This document shows positions 1 to 9,010 of a stretch of DNA of 64,000 nt, piece by piece. Positions within the stretch are counted from its first letter, which is position 1. The number at the start of each line of letters is the position of its first letter. The stretch comes from Belliella alkalica (lineage in GTDB: Bacteria; Bacteroidota; Bacteroidia; Cytophagales; Cyclobacteriaceae), in assembly GCF_022549785.1 (NCBI RefSeq), contig NZ_JAKZGO010000010.1:62001-126000 (forward strand). Reading direction: 5' to 3'. The notes beneath the pieces were generated by a model that ran no database searches, had not been told where the DNA came from, and saw only the letters and a program-made list of their open reading frames with translations. The position numbers and the translations under genes were made by a program.

Positions 1-74
1 ACGCATATCATCACCATTGTGATGAAAATTAATATCATATTAAAAATGTATTGTCGGTTTATAGGTTTATTCAT
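1..74 (-). CDS. Possible N-terminal fragment of a membrane protein running off the left edge
   Basis: An ATG on the minus strand at 74 opens a frame of 24 codons that reaches the window edge without a stop. It encodes a short polar start (MNKPINRQ) followed by a hydrophobic stretch rich in I, M, F and L, as expected of a first membrane segment or signal anchor. It lies downstream of and in the same direction as the 157-987 gene, so it could belong to that group. Twenty-four codons is too short to exclude chance, and no family can be named. Confidence 0.3.
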   Translation of the reverse strand, partial: MNKPINRQYIFNMILIFITMVMIC

Positions 75-156
75 GCTTTTGCAAAATTGCAAAAATCAAA
101 CCATTTTATCAGCATTTTTAGAAAGCAATTAACATTTTTTTGAATTATTTCTTTCT

Positions 157-987
157 TTAGAGTAAGGATAATGGGGAATTTTTTTTCTCAAAAATAAGTA
201 TTTGTTTGCTGTTGTAGAAAATCACTGATCGATTCGATAGGAGTATTTGGTATGAATCAAGATAAGCAGGTAATTGATATATCTGCGTCTTTTCATTTTG
301 GATATCGATACATTTCAAATCACCATTTTCTATGGTCAATAAATTATCTTTCCAAAAACTCAATCTTTTTTCATTTGGTGTAAATATCTTCTTTATAAAA
401 TTTGCTTGATTGTCTAATATGCTTACTCCTTCATCTTTGATTTTTAAGAAAACAAGGTTTTGATATTCTTTGATTTCTCGTATTTGTAAAAAAGAGTTTG
501 AAAGAATGAGGTTGAGGGGCTGTTTTTGAAGAATTCTATTTCTTCTATGATCGAATTGATTCAAGGTGAAATCAGATTCGTCGTATATCCAAATGATGTT
601 GTTGTTACCAAGGGTTGCAGCTTTTGCCAGGTTGATTTCCTTTTGTTGTATTCTGTTTTCAGATATTGGATTGAGGAATCTATCTAAAATCCGATATTCT
701 TGTAAATCTATTGAAAATGTAAAAAGATTGACCGTCCATGCAGCTTCAATTTGATCAATTGCCCCTTGCCTTGAGGGGGAGAAATTGTTTACCAATTCAC
801 CGATTTCGGTGTATTGATAGATATTTCCTTCCTGATTGGTGACAAAAAGAAATCCTTGATTATCCAAAGATACTTGGCTAAGTCTGTCAATTTTAATTTC
901 TATAGGGTTAACCCATTGCTCATTTTGGGCCATGCTCTTGTGAAAGAACATAATGGTAAAAAGTAAGATTAAAAAAGACTTTTTCAT
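157..987 (-). CDS. Secreted beta-propeller-like protein of unknown function
   Basis: The 276-residue product begins with a typical signal peptide (MKKSFLILLF...SMAQ, cleavage likely after about residue 20). The rest alternates short beta-strand-like stretches with turns and repeated phrases such as 'DNQGFLFVTNQEGNIYQY' and 'VSILDNQANFIKKIF', which suggests a propeller-type fold in the periplasm or outer-membrane space. No catalytic motif was found. Its ATG overlaps the stop codon of lpxH by 4 bp, so the two are almost certainly co-transcribed and translationally coupled. The function is not known; a role in the envelope is inferred only from the signal peptide and the lpxH neighbour. Confidence 0.85.
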   Translation of the reverse strand: MKKSFLILLFTIMFFHKSMAQNEQWVNPIEIKIDRLSQVSLDNQGFLFVTNQEGNIYQYTEIGELVNNFSPSRQGAIDQIEAAWTVNLFTFSIDLQEYRILDRFLNPISENRIQQKEINLAKAATLGNNNIIWIYDESDFTLNQFDHRRNRILQKQPLNLILSNSFLQIREIKEYQNLVFLKIKDEGVSILDNQANFIKKIFTPNEKRLSFWKDNLLTIENGDLKCIDIQNEKTQIYQLPAYLDSYQILLSNRSVIFYNSKQILIFEKKNSPLSLL

Positions 988-1745
988 TTGTCGAAAGTCT
1001 TGAGTTCCATATTTCTTCCGTCAAAGACACCATAAGTGTATTGGTTCACCCACTCTCCAAGGTTGATATAAGTTGAAGATTTACCTACTTCCAACTCCAA
1101 AGGCAAATGTCTATGACCGAAAATATAGTAATCAAAATGCTGTCTTTTGTCCATTTCTTTACAATATGCCCAAAGCCACTCATCGTTTCCTTTGAATTCA
1201 TTCTCGTTTTTATTGTTGTTTGCCAAGCGACTATTGCTAGACCATTTGTGAGCGATTCTCATTCCTATGTCAGGATGAAGCCATTTGAATAACCACTTGC
1301 AAAATGGGTTTGTGAATAGTTTTTTGAGGATTTTGTATGTTTCGTCTCCGGGTCCTAATCCATCACCATGTCCAATCAAAAACTTTTTCCTTTCTATCTC
1401 CAATTCTATTGGGTAATGATAGACGGGTATTCCTAACTCCTTTGTAAAATAGTCTTTCATCCAAAGATCGTGATTGCCTGTAAAGAAGAAAATAGGAATG
1501 TTTTTGTCTCTCAGATCGGCGATTTTACCCATAAATCGGATAAATCCTTTAGGGATAACTTTGTCATACTCAAACCAAAAATCGAAGATGTCGCCAACAA
1601 GAAATACAGCAGCCGCATCATTTTCTATGAAATTGAGCCATTTGATGATTTTTTTTTCTCGAATTGCGCTCGAGATTTCATCAGGAGCTCCCAAATGAAA
1701 ATCTGAGGCGAAAAATACTTTTTTTTGATTTAGTTGGATATTCAT
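984..1745 (-). CDS. lpxH: UDP-2,3-diacylglucosamine diphosphatase
   Basis: LpxH hydrolyses UDP-2,3-diacylglucosamine to lipid X and UMP, the fourth step of lipid A synthesis, at the cytoplasmic face of the inner membrane. The 253-residue protein carries the calcineurin-like metallophosphatase motifs in order: D15-x-H17 (ASDFHLG), G51-D52 (GDIFDFW), G90-N91-H92-D93, the GHGDG segment around H126, and G210-H211-R212-H213. The length fits the LpxH family. It is followed with a 4-bp overlap by the 157-987 gene and lies 28 bp after the WG-repeat gene, so a three-gene transcript is likely. The family also contains LpxH2-like paralogues, but an HGDG-containing protein of this length in Bacteroidota is normally called LpxH. 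Confidence 0.9.
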   Translation of the reverse strand: MNIQLNQKKVFFASDFHLGAPDEISSAIREKKIIKWLNFIENDAAAVFLVGDIFDFWFEYDKVIPKGFIRFMGKIADLRDKNIPIFFFTGNHDLWMKDYFTKELGIPVYHYPIELEIERKKFLIGHGDGLGPGDETYKILKKLFTNPFCKWLFKWLHPDIGMRIAHKWSSNSRLANNNKNENEFKGNDEWLWAYCKEMDKRQHFDYYIFGHRHLPLELEVGKSSTYINLGEWVNQYTYGVFDGRNMELKTFDK

Positions 1746-1773
1746 TCTTTAATTTTCAAAATTCAATTCGGGC

Positions 1774-3348
1774 TCAATCCGCTCTTCTTTTTTTGTTGTT
1801 TTTATTTCCATTATCATCTATTCTGACGTCAGGATTTATATAATTATCTTCCGCTAAGATCAGTTTCGAAGCATTATCAAACAATATATTTTTGTAATAT
1901 AATGGGAGGACATAATTTCCATTTTCATCAATTACACCATACTTGTCACCTTTTCTCACCAAAATTATATTATGATCTTCTTTTCTTAATTCATCGAATT
2001 GTGGCTCTACTACCTCAATCCCCATTGAATTTATCAATCCAAAAACTCCATTGGATTCAGTAATATAATAATTGTCTGGAAGCAGGGAGACTCTGTCAAA
2101 ACTCTTATCGTTTAGGATGTTTCCATTTTTATCTATCAGATGACTACTTCCATTTTTTTGTACCACCGCTAATCCTTTGTAAAACCTGCCTACAGCATCG
2201 TACTCGTTGCCAATGATCATTTGGCCTTGTACATTCACATATCCCCATTTCTCCGAACTTCTAACCGCAGCCAAGCCTTCATAGAATGGTAATACTTCAT
2301 CAAAGCTATTTTGGATGGTCCAGGATCCTTGTTTGTCAATGAAGCCAAATTTTCCTGATTTCAATGAAGGGTATAGGTTTTCATTACCAGGAAGGATCTT
2401 TTCGACGTTCAGTGTTGGGGTTACTTCCCATCCATTGATTCCCAATAAGCCTACTTTCTTTTCTCTTGAATAAACATTATATTTTTCTTTTCCTACGAGC
2501 TTTACCTGTTCTATTCCAGTCATGTCAAGTAATATGCCGTCTTTTTTCATCACTCTTCGGAGTTTACCATGAATATATTCTAACATCATCGTATTTTCCA
2601 AGGTGATTTTATGGTAACTGGTATATTTGATGTCTGCACGCTCTTCACGTGCATGGATTAGCATATATTGGTTTCCGTCAAAAGCATAAAAATAGTCTTC
2701 ATCCAAATAGGTCATTTCGTCAATAATTGGATCTAGAATATACTTTCCCTCTCTATTTATCAGTCCATATCCTGTTGTTTCATGAGAAATTATAAAGTTT
2801 TCATTTACTTCTCTGAGGTCTCCAAATGTCTTGTAGGGGTTGGAAGAGATAGGCAATGAATAACCTTTTTCGGACTTGGCTATTATTTGACCATTTTTTG
2901 CAAGTATGGCATTTTCGAATGTTCCAATCATTTCTACGGATCGTTTCATCCTATCATATACCCAAAAATCATTACCTTTCTTGGCTAGCAATCTTGTATA
3001 GAAGATTTGAATGTCATCGTAATCAGGAGTGAAAATCTCTTCACCATATTCATGAAATGCGCCTAATCCATCAGGTCCTTTGACGATAAGCCAAGGTTCT
3101 AGATATTGATATACTGATTCACCTTTTAAATCCAAAAACGGTTTGTAATCTTTGCTTAAAAGCCTCAATTGCTTGTTTGCGGTACTTACACGTACAGATT
3201 CACCTAGGATATTAATTTGGTCGTAAGCAATTCTCGATTTTAAATTGAGTTTGTGGTCATAAATTTCCCAAGACTGAGAGTTTGCTATAATTGGGAAGAG
3301 TAAGCTGCATATCAAAAAGATCTTTTTGAAATATTTAATTATTTTCAT
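1774..3348 (-). CDS. WG-repeat (KWG-type) secreted protein
   Basis: The 524-residue product starts with a signal peptide (MKIIKYFKKIFLICSLLFPIIANSQS). It then consists largely of WG repeats of the type 'KWGYVNVQGQMIIGNEYDAV', 'KFGFIDKQGSWTIQ', 'VFGLINSMGIEVVEPQFDEL' and 'KYGVIDENGNYVLPLYY', clearest from about residue 310 to 490. WG repeats form beta-rich solenoids or propellers; their role in Bacteroidota is not established. The C-terminus is lysine/arginine rich (NNKKRRAD). The start is supported by the signal peptide directly after the ATG. It is separated from hemA upstream by a strong terminator and precedes lpxH by 28 bp. Confidence 0.88.
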   Translation of the reverse strand: MKIIKYFKKIFLICSLLFPIIANSQSWEIYDHKLNLKSRIAYDQINILGESVRVSTANKQLRLLSKDYKPFLDLKGESVYQYLEPWLIVKGPDGLGAFHEYGEEIFTPDYDDIQIFYTRLLAKKGNDFWVYDRMKRSVEMIGTFENAILAKNGQIIAKSEKGYSLPISSNPYKTFGDLREVNENFIISHETTGYGLINREGKYILDPIIDEMTYLDEDYFYAFDGNQYMLIHAREERADIKYTSYHKITLENTMMLEYIHGKLRRVMKKDGILLDMTGIEQVKLVGKEKYNVYSREKKVGLLGINGWEVTPTLNVEKILPGNENLYPSLKSGKFGFIDKQGSWTIQNSFDEVLPFYEGLAAVRSSEKWGYVNVQGQMIIGNEYDAVGRFYKGLAVVQKNGSSHLIDKNGNILNDKSFDRVSLLPDNYYITESNGVFGLINSMGIEVVEPQFDELRKEDHNIILVRKGDKYGVIDENGNYVLPLYYKNILFDNASKLILAEDNYINPDVRIDDNGNKNNKKRRAD

Positions 3349-3397
3349 GATTCAGGTAAATTGAAAAGTAAAATAAGGGCTTTAGAACTGCATTTCA

Positions 3398-3433
3398 AAA
3401 AAAATAGATGTCATTTCTGACATCTATTTTTTT
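3398..3433 (-). terminator. Rho-independent terminator of hemA
   Basis: A perfect 12-bp stem (AAATAGATGTCA / TGACATCTATTT) with a TTTC loop is flanked on the minus-strand exit side by a run of at least seven T. It lies about 140 nt beyond the hemA stop and before the WG-repeat gene, so it should end hemA transcription. T-rich flanks on both sides would let it act in both directions. Confidence 0.8.
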
Positions 3434-3574
3434 ATGTGTATCCTCTTTGGAATCAGTATCCACATTTCACTAGGGACATACATTGAATTCAGCTGCTGTC
3501 GTCCGTCGACAGTCGTCGATTATCAGCATGATTTTATATGAAAATTCACCTACAAGTGTCATTGCAGATAATCA

Positions 3575-4849
3575 TTATTTCTTTTCACTTACTCTTTCTA
3601 AATCAAAAAGGTCGGATAAAATCTCTATCATATTGTCTGCCTGATCTCTTTGGCAAGCAGCTCTAAGCTGTACTACAGGAACTTTAAGTATCTTTTGCAT
3701 CATGCTTTTCGTGATTCTATCGATTACATCAATTTCCTTTTGATCGGCATTTTTCAAGAATCTTTCCATTTCTTCAAGTCGAATTTGCTCTAACGCATTT
3801 TTCAATTTGTTGATAGTAGGAGAGACCATCATTTCTTTTTTCCAATTATAAAACTCATCTATGCTCTCTTCGATGATCTGTTCTACTTTAGGAACGGCAG
3901 CAAGCCTATTTTCTAAAGTTTCCGAAGCTTTACTTCTAATGTTATCTACATTGTATAGTAATACTCCAGGGACATCTTCAATAGAAGTCTCGATGCTTCG
4001 AGGTACTGAAAGGTCCACAAACAATTTATAACTAGATATATCAAATGTCTTTACAAGGTTTTTTGTGATAAATGGTTCTGACTTCATGATTGAGGAGATG
4101 ATTACATCTGACTCTTTCATCGCTTCGATGACGTTTTCAAAAGGAATAACATCAAAACCCATTTCTGAAGCTAATAATTGAGCTTTTTCAAAAGTTCGAT
4201 TCGTGATCGTAACTTTTGCGTTCGGCAGATGTACCATGTTTTTGGCTACATCTTCACCGATTTCACCAACACCAATCAAGAGTATCCTTGGCTCAAAGAT
4301 ATTAGAAGTCAATTCTTCTATAAGTTCTACAGCAGCATAAGAAACTGAAGCAGCACCATCGCGGAAAGCAGTTTCCTGAACGACTCTTTTGTTGGTGAAG
4401 AAGATCGTATGCATCAATCTATGAAGAAAAGGACCTGCCAAATTGAGGTCTGCAGATGCTTGATATGCTCGCTTTACTTGATTTGAGATTTGCATATCAC
4501 CTACCACCTGAGCTTCAAGTCCCATAGAAACTTTGAAAAGATGATTGATAGCCTCTCTATCGTTATTGTAAATCTTGAAATATTCTAGATAGTTAATGAT
4601 TGTGGTAATTCCCTTTTCCAATCCAATCAGTTTGATAATCTCAGAACTAAGGTCTAAATCATGCGAGTAATAGATCTCTGTCCTGTTGCAAGTAGATAGG
4701 ATTAAGGTGTCAGTAACACTAAAAAAATCTTTTAATTTCACCAAAAGTGCATGGATAGAACCTTCGTCTAAAGCGATGATCTCCCTTATCTCTACTGGAG
4801 CACTTTTATGTGATAAACTTATTGCTCTAAACTTGTTTTGCATTTTCAT
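3575..4849 (-). CDS. hemA: Glutamyl-tRNA reductase
   Basis: HemA reduces glutamyl-tRNA(Glu) with NADPH to glutamate-1-semialdehyde, the first committed step of C5-pathway tetrapyrrole synthesis in the cytosol. The 424-residue protein has the family layout: an N-terminal catalytic domain with the active-site cysteine in STCNRTEIY (C54), the conserved segment GLEAQVVGDMQI near residue 110, a Rossmann domain with GVGEIGEDVAKNM near residue 193, and a helical dimerisation domain at the C-terminus. The start MKMQNKFRAISLSHK places the typical 'SHK-AP-EIRE' segment at the right distance. It is transcribed divergently from the ComEA-like gene and is followed by its own terminator. Confidence 0.95.
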   Translation of the reverse strand: MKMQNKFRAISLSHKSAPVEIREIIALDEGSIHALLVKLKDFFSVTDTLILSTCNRTEIYYSHDLDLSSEIIKLIGLEKGITTIINYLEYFKIYNNDREAINHLFKVSMGLEAQVVGDMQISNQVKRAYQASADLNLAGPFLHRLMHTIFFTNKRVVQETAFRDGAASVSYAAVELIEELTSNIFEPRILLIGVGEIGEDVAKNMVHLPNAKVTITNRTFEKAQLLASEMGFDVIPFENVIEAMKESDVIISSIMKSEPFITKNLVKTFDISSYKLFVDLSVPRSIETSIEDVPGVLLYNVDNIRSKASETLENRLAAVPKVEQIIEESIDEFYNWKKEMMVSPTINKLKNALEQIRLEEMERFLKNADQKEIDVIDRITKSMMQKILKVPVVQLRAACQRDQADNMIEILSDLFDLERVSEKK

Positions 4850-5076
4850 TGACTTTCGGGTACAAATTTAATTTATAAAGCGTAGCAAAAGAAAATTTTG
4901 AATAATCAGATTGCAATTTAAAACCTGTCTAAATAAGCTATCTTTAAATTTTTTTTCTACGCAAATATCGACATTTTTGGAATGCGCTGCCAATATTATT
5001 ATCTTATGATCCATAGTTACGATCTATAATGCCAGTTTGGATTTATATTTTTAAATAAACTTTTAAATGATCAACA

Positions 5077-5754
5077 ATGGTGAGAAAAATTATGTTTTTT
5101 ATGAAAAACACTTTTGGGTTTACAAACAGGGAGTCAAGAGGTTTTGTGCTGCTTTTACCTGCTCTTATGGTATTGTATGCTGTCCCATTAGTTCATAGTA
5201 AAATAGTGGAGAGGAAAAAGCATTTTGAATACGATTCCTATCTTATGAAGATGGATAGTTTGGAAAGTGCTGGTTGGAATCGGGTCAATGTCAGTTATAC
5301 CAACCAAGATTCCAGTAAGTCAAAGTCAAGCTACCAAAGAAGAAATCAACCGAAATTCAACAAAATCTTATTTGATGAAGCGGATTCTATTGTTTTGCAA
5401 ATAGTTCCTGGAATTGGGCAGGCTACTGCTGGGAGGATTATTAAGTTTCGCGATGCGATAGGAGGGATGTATCAAAAAGAACAGTTGTTGGATGTTTATG
5501 GAATGACACCTGAAGTTTTAGAGAGGGTATTCGAATATTTTGAATTCCGACCTGGTATCAAAACAAAAATCAATATCAATACTGCAGACGTCGGAATGCT
5601 GGCTAGCCATCCTTATATTAATTATGGAAGTGCAAAAGTAATAGTAGCATACAGAGATCAGCATGGATTTTACACTTCTTCAGATGAATTGTTGAAAGTT
5701 AGGATTTTTACACAAGAATGGATTGAAAAAATAAAGCCCTATCTAACATATTGA
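5077..5754 (+). CDS. ComEA-like helix-hairpin-helix membrane protein
   Basis: The 225-residue protein has one hydrophobic segment near residues 22-40 (GFVLLLPALMVLYAVP). After a basic, serine-rich linker come two HhH-type units: one around 'IVPGIGQATAGRIIKFRDAIGG' and one around 'ININTADVGMLASHPYINYG' with 'IVAYRDQHGFY'. HhH units of this type bind double-stranded DNA without sequence specificity, and ComEA homologues take up DNA in the periplasm. Cytophagales carry such proteins without the rest of a ComE locus nearby, so competence is only a possibility. Translation may start at 5077 or at the ATG at 5101 (MKNTFGF), which matches the usual start of these proteins better. Confidence 0.82.
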   Translation: MVRKIMFFMKNTFGFTNRESRGFVLLLPALMVLYAVPLVHSKIVERKKHFEYDSYLMKMDSLESAGWNRVNVSYTNQDSSKSKSSYQRRNQPKFNKILFDEADSIVLQIVPGIGQATAGRIIKFRDAIGGMYQKEQLLDVYGMTPEVLERVFEYFEFRPGIKTKININTADVGMLASHPYINYGSAKVIVAYRDQHGFYTSSDELLKVRIFTQEWIEKIKPYLTY

Positions 5755-5820
5755 AGTAAGACTTTATACAAATATACTTTGTTTAAGTAATTGAATTTAA
5801 TTTTTAATTTTTTATAAATT

Positions 5821-6225
5821 ATGGAAAGAAAATGCAAGAACCCAACATGTAGTAAGCCTATTTTGGGGAGATCTGACAAGCAATTTTGTTGTGACGGCTG
5901 TAGAAGTGCATATTTTAATGATAGAAAGAAAGAGAAAGTCTATGATCTCTATTCGGTTATTCCTAGAATTCAAAAGCAGAATAGGGAGATTTTGATGGTG
6001 ATATTTTTAAAATATGGAGATCAAGTCAGAATATCCAAAAATTACCTGAATATGATCGGTTATAACTTTATATATCATACCCATACCATGATTGATAGTA
6101 AAGGTATTTTTTATCAATGCTGTTTTGAATTTGCAATAAGGCAGCTAGATGCATACTGGGTTGAAATCTCCCATGGATTGGAGGGTAATAATAAATTTAA
6201 TAGTGAATTTGTAAAATCAATGTGA
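5821..6225 (+). CDS. Small zinc-finger protein of unknown function
   Basis: The 134-residue protein opens with a cysteine pattern (C5, C10, C23/C24, C27; 'CKNPTC...FCCDGCRSAYFND') typical of a short zinc ribbon of the DUF2116 type. A basic helix and a globular part that I cannot assign follow it. No signal peptide or membrane segment is visible, so it is probably cytosolic. It follows the ComEA-like gene by 66 bp on the same strand and may be co-transcribed. The function is unknown; nucleic-acid or protein binding is inferred from the finger alone. Confidence 0.75.
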   Translation: MERKCKNPTCSKPILGRSDKQFCCDGCRSAYFNDRKKEKVYDLYSVIPRIQKQNREILMVIFLKYGDQVRISKNYLNMIGYNFIYHTHTMIDSKGIFYQCCFEFAIRQLDAYWVEISHGLEGNNKFNSEFVKSM

Positions 6226-6545
6226 TTTTAATTAATCTATACTTTTATACTCTGCAATTAGATGGGTAGGTGAATTTCCCAATAAAATTACAGCGATAAT
6301 CGTTCTTTGCGATTTGCGGATTAGGAAATCAGTTGACTTGAAGTACATCGATTTGTTTGGCTATTTGTCAATGTGTTGATATACAACTCTACGGTATGTG
6401 CGGTTTAGTTGGAGGTGATTCATAATGATAAAGTTACAGATGAAATTATTTACTTTAATTTTTCTATTCTTCTGTTGAATTGTAAACTTTAGATGACACT
6501 GTTATATTTGGGGGTAAAATTTTTTAACTTTTTTTCACAACCCGT
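6226..6545. other. Gene-free stretch before the ECF operon
   Basis: No credible coding frame, RNA gene or strong hairpin is seen between the zinc-finger gene and the sigma-factor promoter. The last ~100 bases become very AT-rich (runs of A and T around 6515-6540), as is common upstream of a promoter. Confidence 0.5.
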
Positions 6546-6573
6546 GCAACCTATTTTTATGATTTTGTATCTA
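6546..6573 (+). promoter_or_regulatory. Candidate ECF-type promoter of the sigma operon
   Basis: GCAACC at 6546-6551 is followed after 15 bp by GTATCTA at 6567-6573. An AAC-containing -35 element is the hallmark of ECF-sigma promoters, and ECF genes often activate their own promoter. The -10-like element ends 25 bp before the sigma start codon, which would give a very short leader. Only position and motif support the assignment. Confidence 0.45.
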
Positions 6574-6598
6574 CCTATTTGAAAGCCACAAAAAAAGC

Positions 6599-7168
6599 AT
6601 GTTCACAAGAAAAACTTTTAATTCTGAATCTGACATCATCGAAGGTTGCCTCAAAGGAGAGCGGAAAGCGCAGCAGCATTTGTATGAAAGATATTCAAGC
6701 AAGTTTTTCGCTATTGCGATTCGATATACCAAAGATCGAGAGATAGCAGAAGATGTGATGATTGAGTCTTTTATGAAAATATTTGAAAAGCTGGATCAAT
6801 ATGAATCAAAAGGAAGTTTCGAAGGCTGGATGAAGAGAATCATCGTCACTCAATCGCTATTGACCTTGAGAAATAATAAAAATCTCAGCATGGAAGTCAA
6901 TATGGAAGAAGGGTCGGATTTTCAGAATCATCAGTATGAATTGAATAGCCTCGAAGCTGATGATCTCTTGGAACTGATAGAAGAGCTTCCTACTGGATAT
7001 AGAACAGTTTTCAATCTCTATGCAATAGAAGGTTATAGTCATGCAGAGATTGGAGATTTGCTTGGAATCACAGAAAGCACTTCCAAATCACAATTGAATC
7101 GAGCTAGGAATTTATTAAAGCAAAAAATAGCCGAACAACAACTTAAAGAAAGGAGAATCAATGGCTAA
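6599..7168 (+). CDS. ECF-family RNA polymerase sigma factor
   Basis: The 189-residue protein has the two-domain layout of sigma-70 ECF factors. Region 2 spans about residues 20-90 ('LYERYSSKFFAIAIRYTKD', 'AEDVMIESFMKIFEKLDQYE', 'GSFEGWMKRI'). Region 4 spans about 125-180, with a helix-turn-helix ending 'GYSHAEIGDLLGITESTSKSQLNRAR'. It directs core RNA polymerase to a small regulon. The next gene overlaps its end by 8 bp and encodes a single-pass membrane protein placed where anti-sigma factors usually lie. The five-gene cluster on the same strand suggests that the regulon includes its own operon and an envelope-stress role. Confidence 0.92.
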   Translation: MFTRKTFNSESDIIEGCLKGERKAQQHLYERYSSKFFAIAIRYTKDREIAEDVMIESFMKIFEKLDQYESKGSFEGWMKRIIVTQSLLTLRNNKNLSMEVNMEEGSDFQNHQYELNSLEADDLLELIEELPTGYRTVFNLYAIEGYSHAEIGDLLGITESTSKSQLNRARNLLKQKIAEQQLKERRING

Positions 7169-7916
7169 TGAAGATAAAAATTTTGATGAGCTATTTAGAA
7201 ATAAGCTCTCAAATCATGAAGTAAAACCATCATCGCTTGCATGGGAGAGATTGGAAAATAAGCTCCCAAAAAGCAAGAAGTCTGGTTATTACCCATTTTT
7301 GAAAATAGCAGCATCTATAATTCTGCTTATGGGACTTGGATATATGGGTTGGTTTCTGTCAATTGATTTAGAACCTGAAGCACCTCAGGTGGCAGAAGTC
7401 ACCAAGGGTCAAGTTGGAGAAGAAGCAGAAGGGGATTTTGGGTTGGAAAATGAAAAAGTGGAAACCGAGACTGCTGAAATAGCCCCGCAAGTAGATAAAA
7501 CAGAGGTGATTTCAGAACCAATAGAAACAAAAAAACAAGTAGAGCATCATAAGCCAATCGTAAAACAGGAGGAGCCAAATGAATTGCTTGCTGAAAACCC
7601 TAAAGCTCCTCAAAGGATAGAGGTAGAGTCGTTACCGGAAATAGAAGTTCCAGAATTGGATTTGAATCAATCAGTGGCTATAAACGAGTCTGTTGAAGAA
7701 CCTGAAGAGACAGAAGTCTCTTACAAAATCACAATAGTGAGTAGAGGAATATCAGATTCAGAACCGGAAAAACCTGGATTGATCGACGGAATTGAAAACA
7801 AAGTGGAAAAAATCGGTGGGATTTTGAGTAAGGTAGATCAGGGATTTGCAGAACTGCAGGATGCAAAAAACAATCTGTTTGCCTCAATTACCTCCAAAAA
7901 AGAAAGAAGTAAGTAA
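7161..7916 (+). CDS. Single-pass membrane protein, probable anti-sigma factor
   Basis: The 251-residue protein has a soluble N-terminus of about 45 residues ending in 'AWERLENKLPKSKK', one membrane segment at about 46-67 (YPFLKIAASIILLMGLGYMGWF) and a long acidic, Glu/Pro/Val-rich periplasmic part with no recognised domain. Genes placed directly after an ECF sigma in Bacteroidota with this layout usually sequester the sigma factor. The 8-bp overlap with the sigma gene supports coupled synthesis. No zinc-binding HxxxCxxC anti-sigma motif is present, so the role is inferred from context and topology. Confidence 0.75.
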   Translation: MANEDKNFDELFRNKLSNHEVKPSSLAWERLENKLPKSKKSGYYPFLKIAASIILLMGLGYMGWFLSIDLEPEAPQVAEVTKGQVGEEAEGDFGLENEKVETETAEIAPQVDKTEVISEPIETKKQVEHHKPIVKQEEPNELLAENPKAPQRIEVESLPEIEVPELDLNQSVAINESVEEPEETEVSYKITIVSRGISDSEPEKPGLIDGIENKVEKIGGILSKVDQGFAELQDAKNNLFASITSKKERSK

Positions 7917-7936
7917 TATTTTAGAATCACAGAAAC

Positions 7937-8962
7937 ATGAAAAAATATTTGTTATTATTTAGCTTGATGGCCATTGTGAGCTTTGCTTTCGGAGGAAATC
8001 ATGAATCACTTTACGCTGAGAAGGATAGTATCATCGTAGAGTTTGGAAAGTCTGGAAAAGTCGTATTGATAGTCGATAATAAGGAAGATTTTGAAAGATT
8101 GAAATCAATGAATATCAATCAGATAATCAAGGAGTTGGATTTGCAACTTAATGAAGAGACGGGAGAGCTCACTGTAGTAGAAATCAAAAATAAATCAGGA
8201 AACAAAGAAATAGTAAGAGTAAGGGAAGATGGTCCTGAGACGGAAGTATCGGTTGGTAGGTATAAAGTGATTGTAGATGAATCTGGAGGAAATACAAAAA
8301 TCAAGGTTGAAACAAATCCAAAGAAACGTAAAGATCCTCCATTCAGAACATATTTCAATTTGGATTTAGGTATCAATACTTACTTGGATGGAAATGGAAA
8401 TTTCCCTTCTTCAAGTGATCCATTTGCAACCAAAGGCTGGGGAAGTTGGAATGTTGGTTTGAATTGGATGGCATCACAAAGATTGGCAAAAGGCTTTTAT
8501 TGGGACTTTGGTTTGGGTGTACAATGGTATAATTTCAAGTTTGAGAATAGAGATTTTCAGGCTGTCAGAGGGAATGACGAAATCGATTTTATTCAAAGAA
8601 ATGACGTCAACGGATTCAAAAGTAAAATTTCAGCATCATACCTGACAGCTCAAACTCTCTTGAAACTTGATTTTGGAAAAATGAATGACAATGGGAAAAA
8701 AGGAGTAAGAATAGCAGCAGGTCCTTATGTAGGTTACAGATTAGGTGGGGGAAGCAAGTTTGTATATAGAGAACTAGATGGTGGTGGACGAAGAAAAGCC
8801 AAACAAAACACAGGAGTCTATCTCAATAACTTCAGATATGGTGTAAGGGGAGAAGTAGGAGTAGGAAGGTTCAATTTCTTCTCTACTTATGACTTGAATA
8901 CCTTATTCCAAGATGGAAGAGGCCCTGAACTTCACCCGATCACTTTTGGAGTGATATTTTAA
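7937..8962 (+). CDS. Outer-membrane beta-barrel protein (ECF operon, first copy)
   Basis: The 341-residue protein has a signal peptide (MKKYLLLFSLMAIVSFAFG), a charged N-terminal part of about 115 residues, then a barrel domain. The barrel has alternating strands such as 'FNLDLGINTYLDGNG', 'WGSWNVGLNWMASQRL', 'WDFGLGVQWYNFKFE', 'GPYVGYRLGGGSKFVY' and a final 'HPITFGVIF' that ends in phenylalanine, as outer-membrane barrels do. It is a paralogue of the next gene, sharing WGSWNV, WYNFKFE, KSKISASYL and NNFRYG. It starts 20 bp after the anti-sigma-like gene. It is probably a target and sensor-related product of the ECF system. Confidence 0.85.
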   Translation: MKKYLLLFSLMAIVSFAFGGNHESLYAEKDSIIVEFGKSGKVVLIVDNKEDFERLKSMNINQIIKELDLQLNEETGELTVVEIKNKSGNKEIVRVREDGPETEVSVGRYKVIVDESGGNTKIKVETNPKKRKDPPFRTYFNLDLGINTYLDGNGNFPSSSDPFATKGWGSWNVGLNWMASQRLAKGFYWDFGLGVQWYNFKFENRDFQAVRGNDEIDFIQRNDVNGFKSKISASYLTAQTLLKLDFGKMNDNGKKGVRIAAGPYVGYRLGGGSKFVYRELDGGGRRKAKQNTGVYLNNFRYGVRGEVGVGRFNFFSTYDLNTLFQDGRGPELHPITFGVIF

Positions 8963-9010
8963 AAAGTAATTTTATAAACCTTTTTGTAAAGTATTTAAGC
9001 TGAGAAAAAA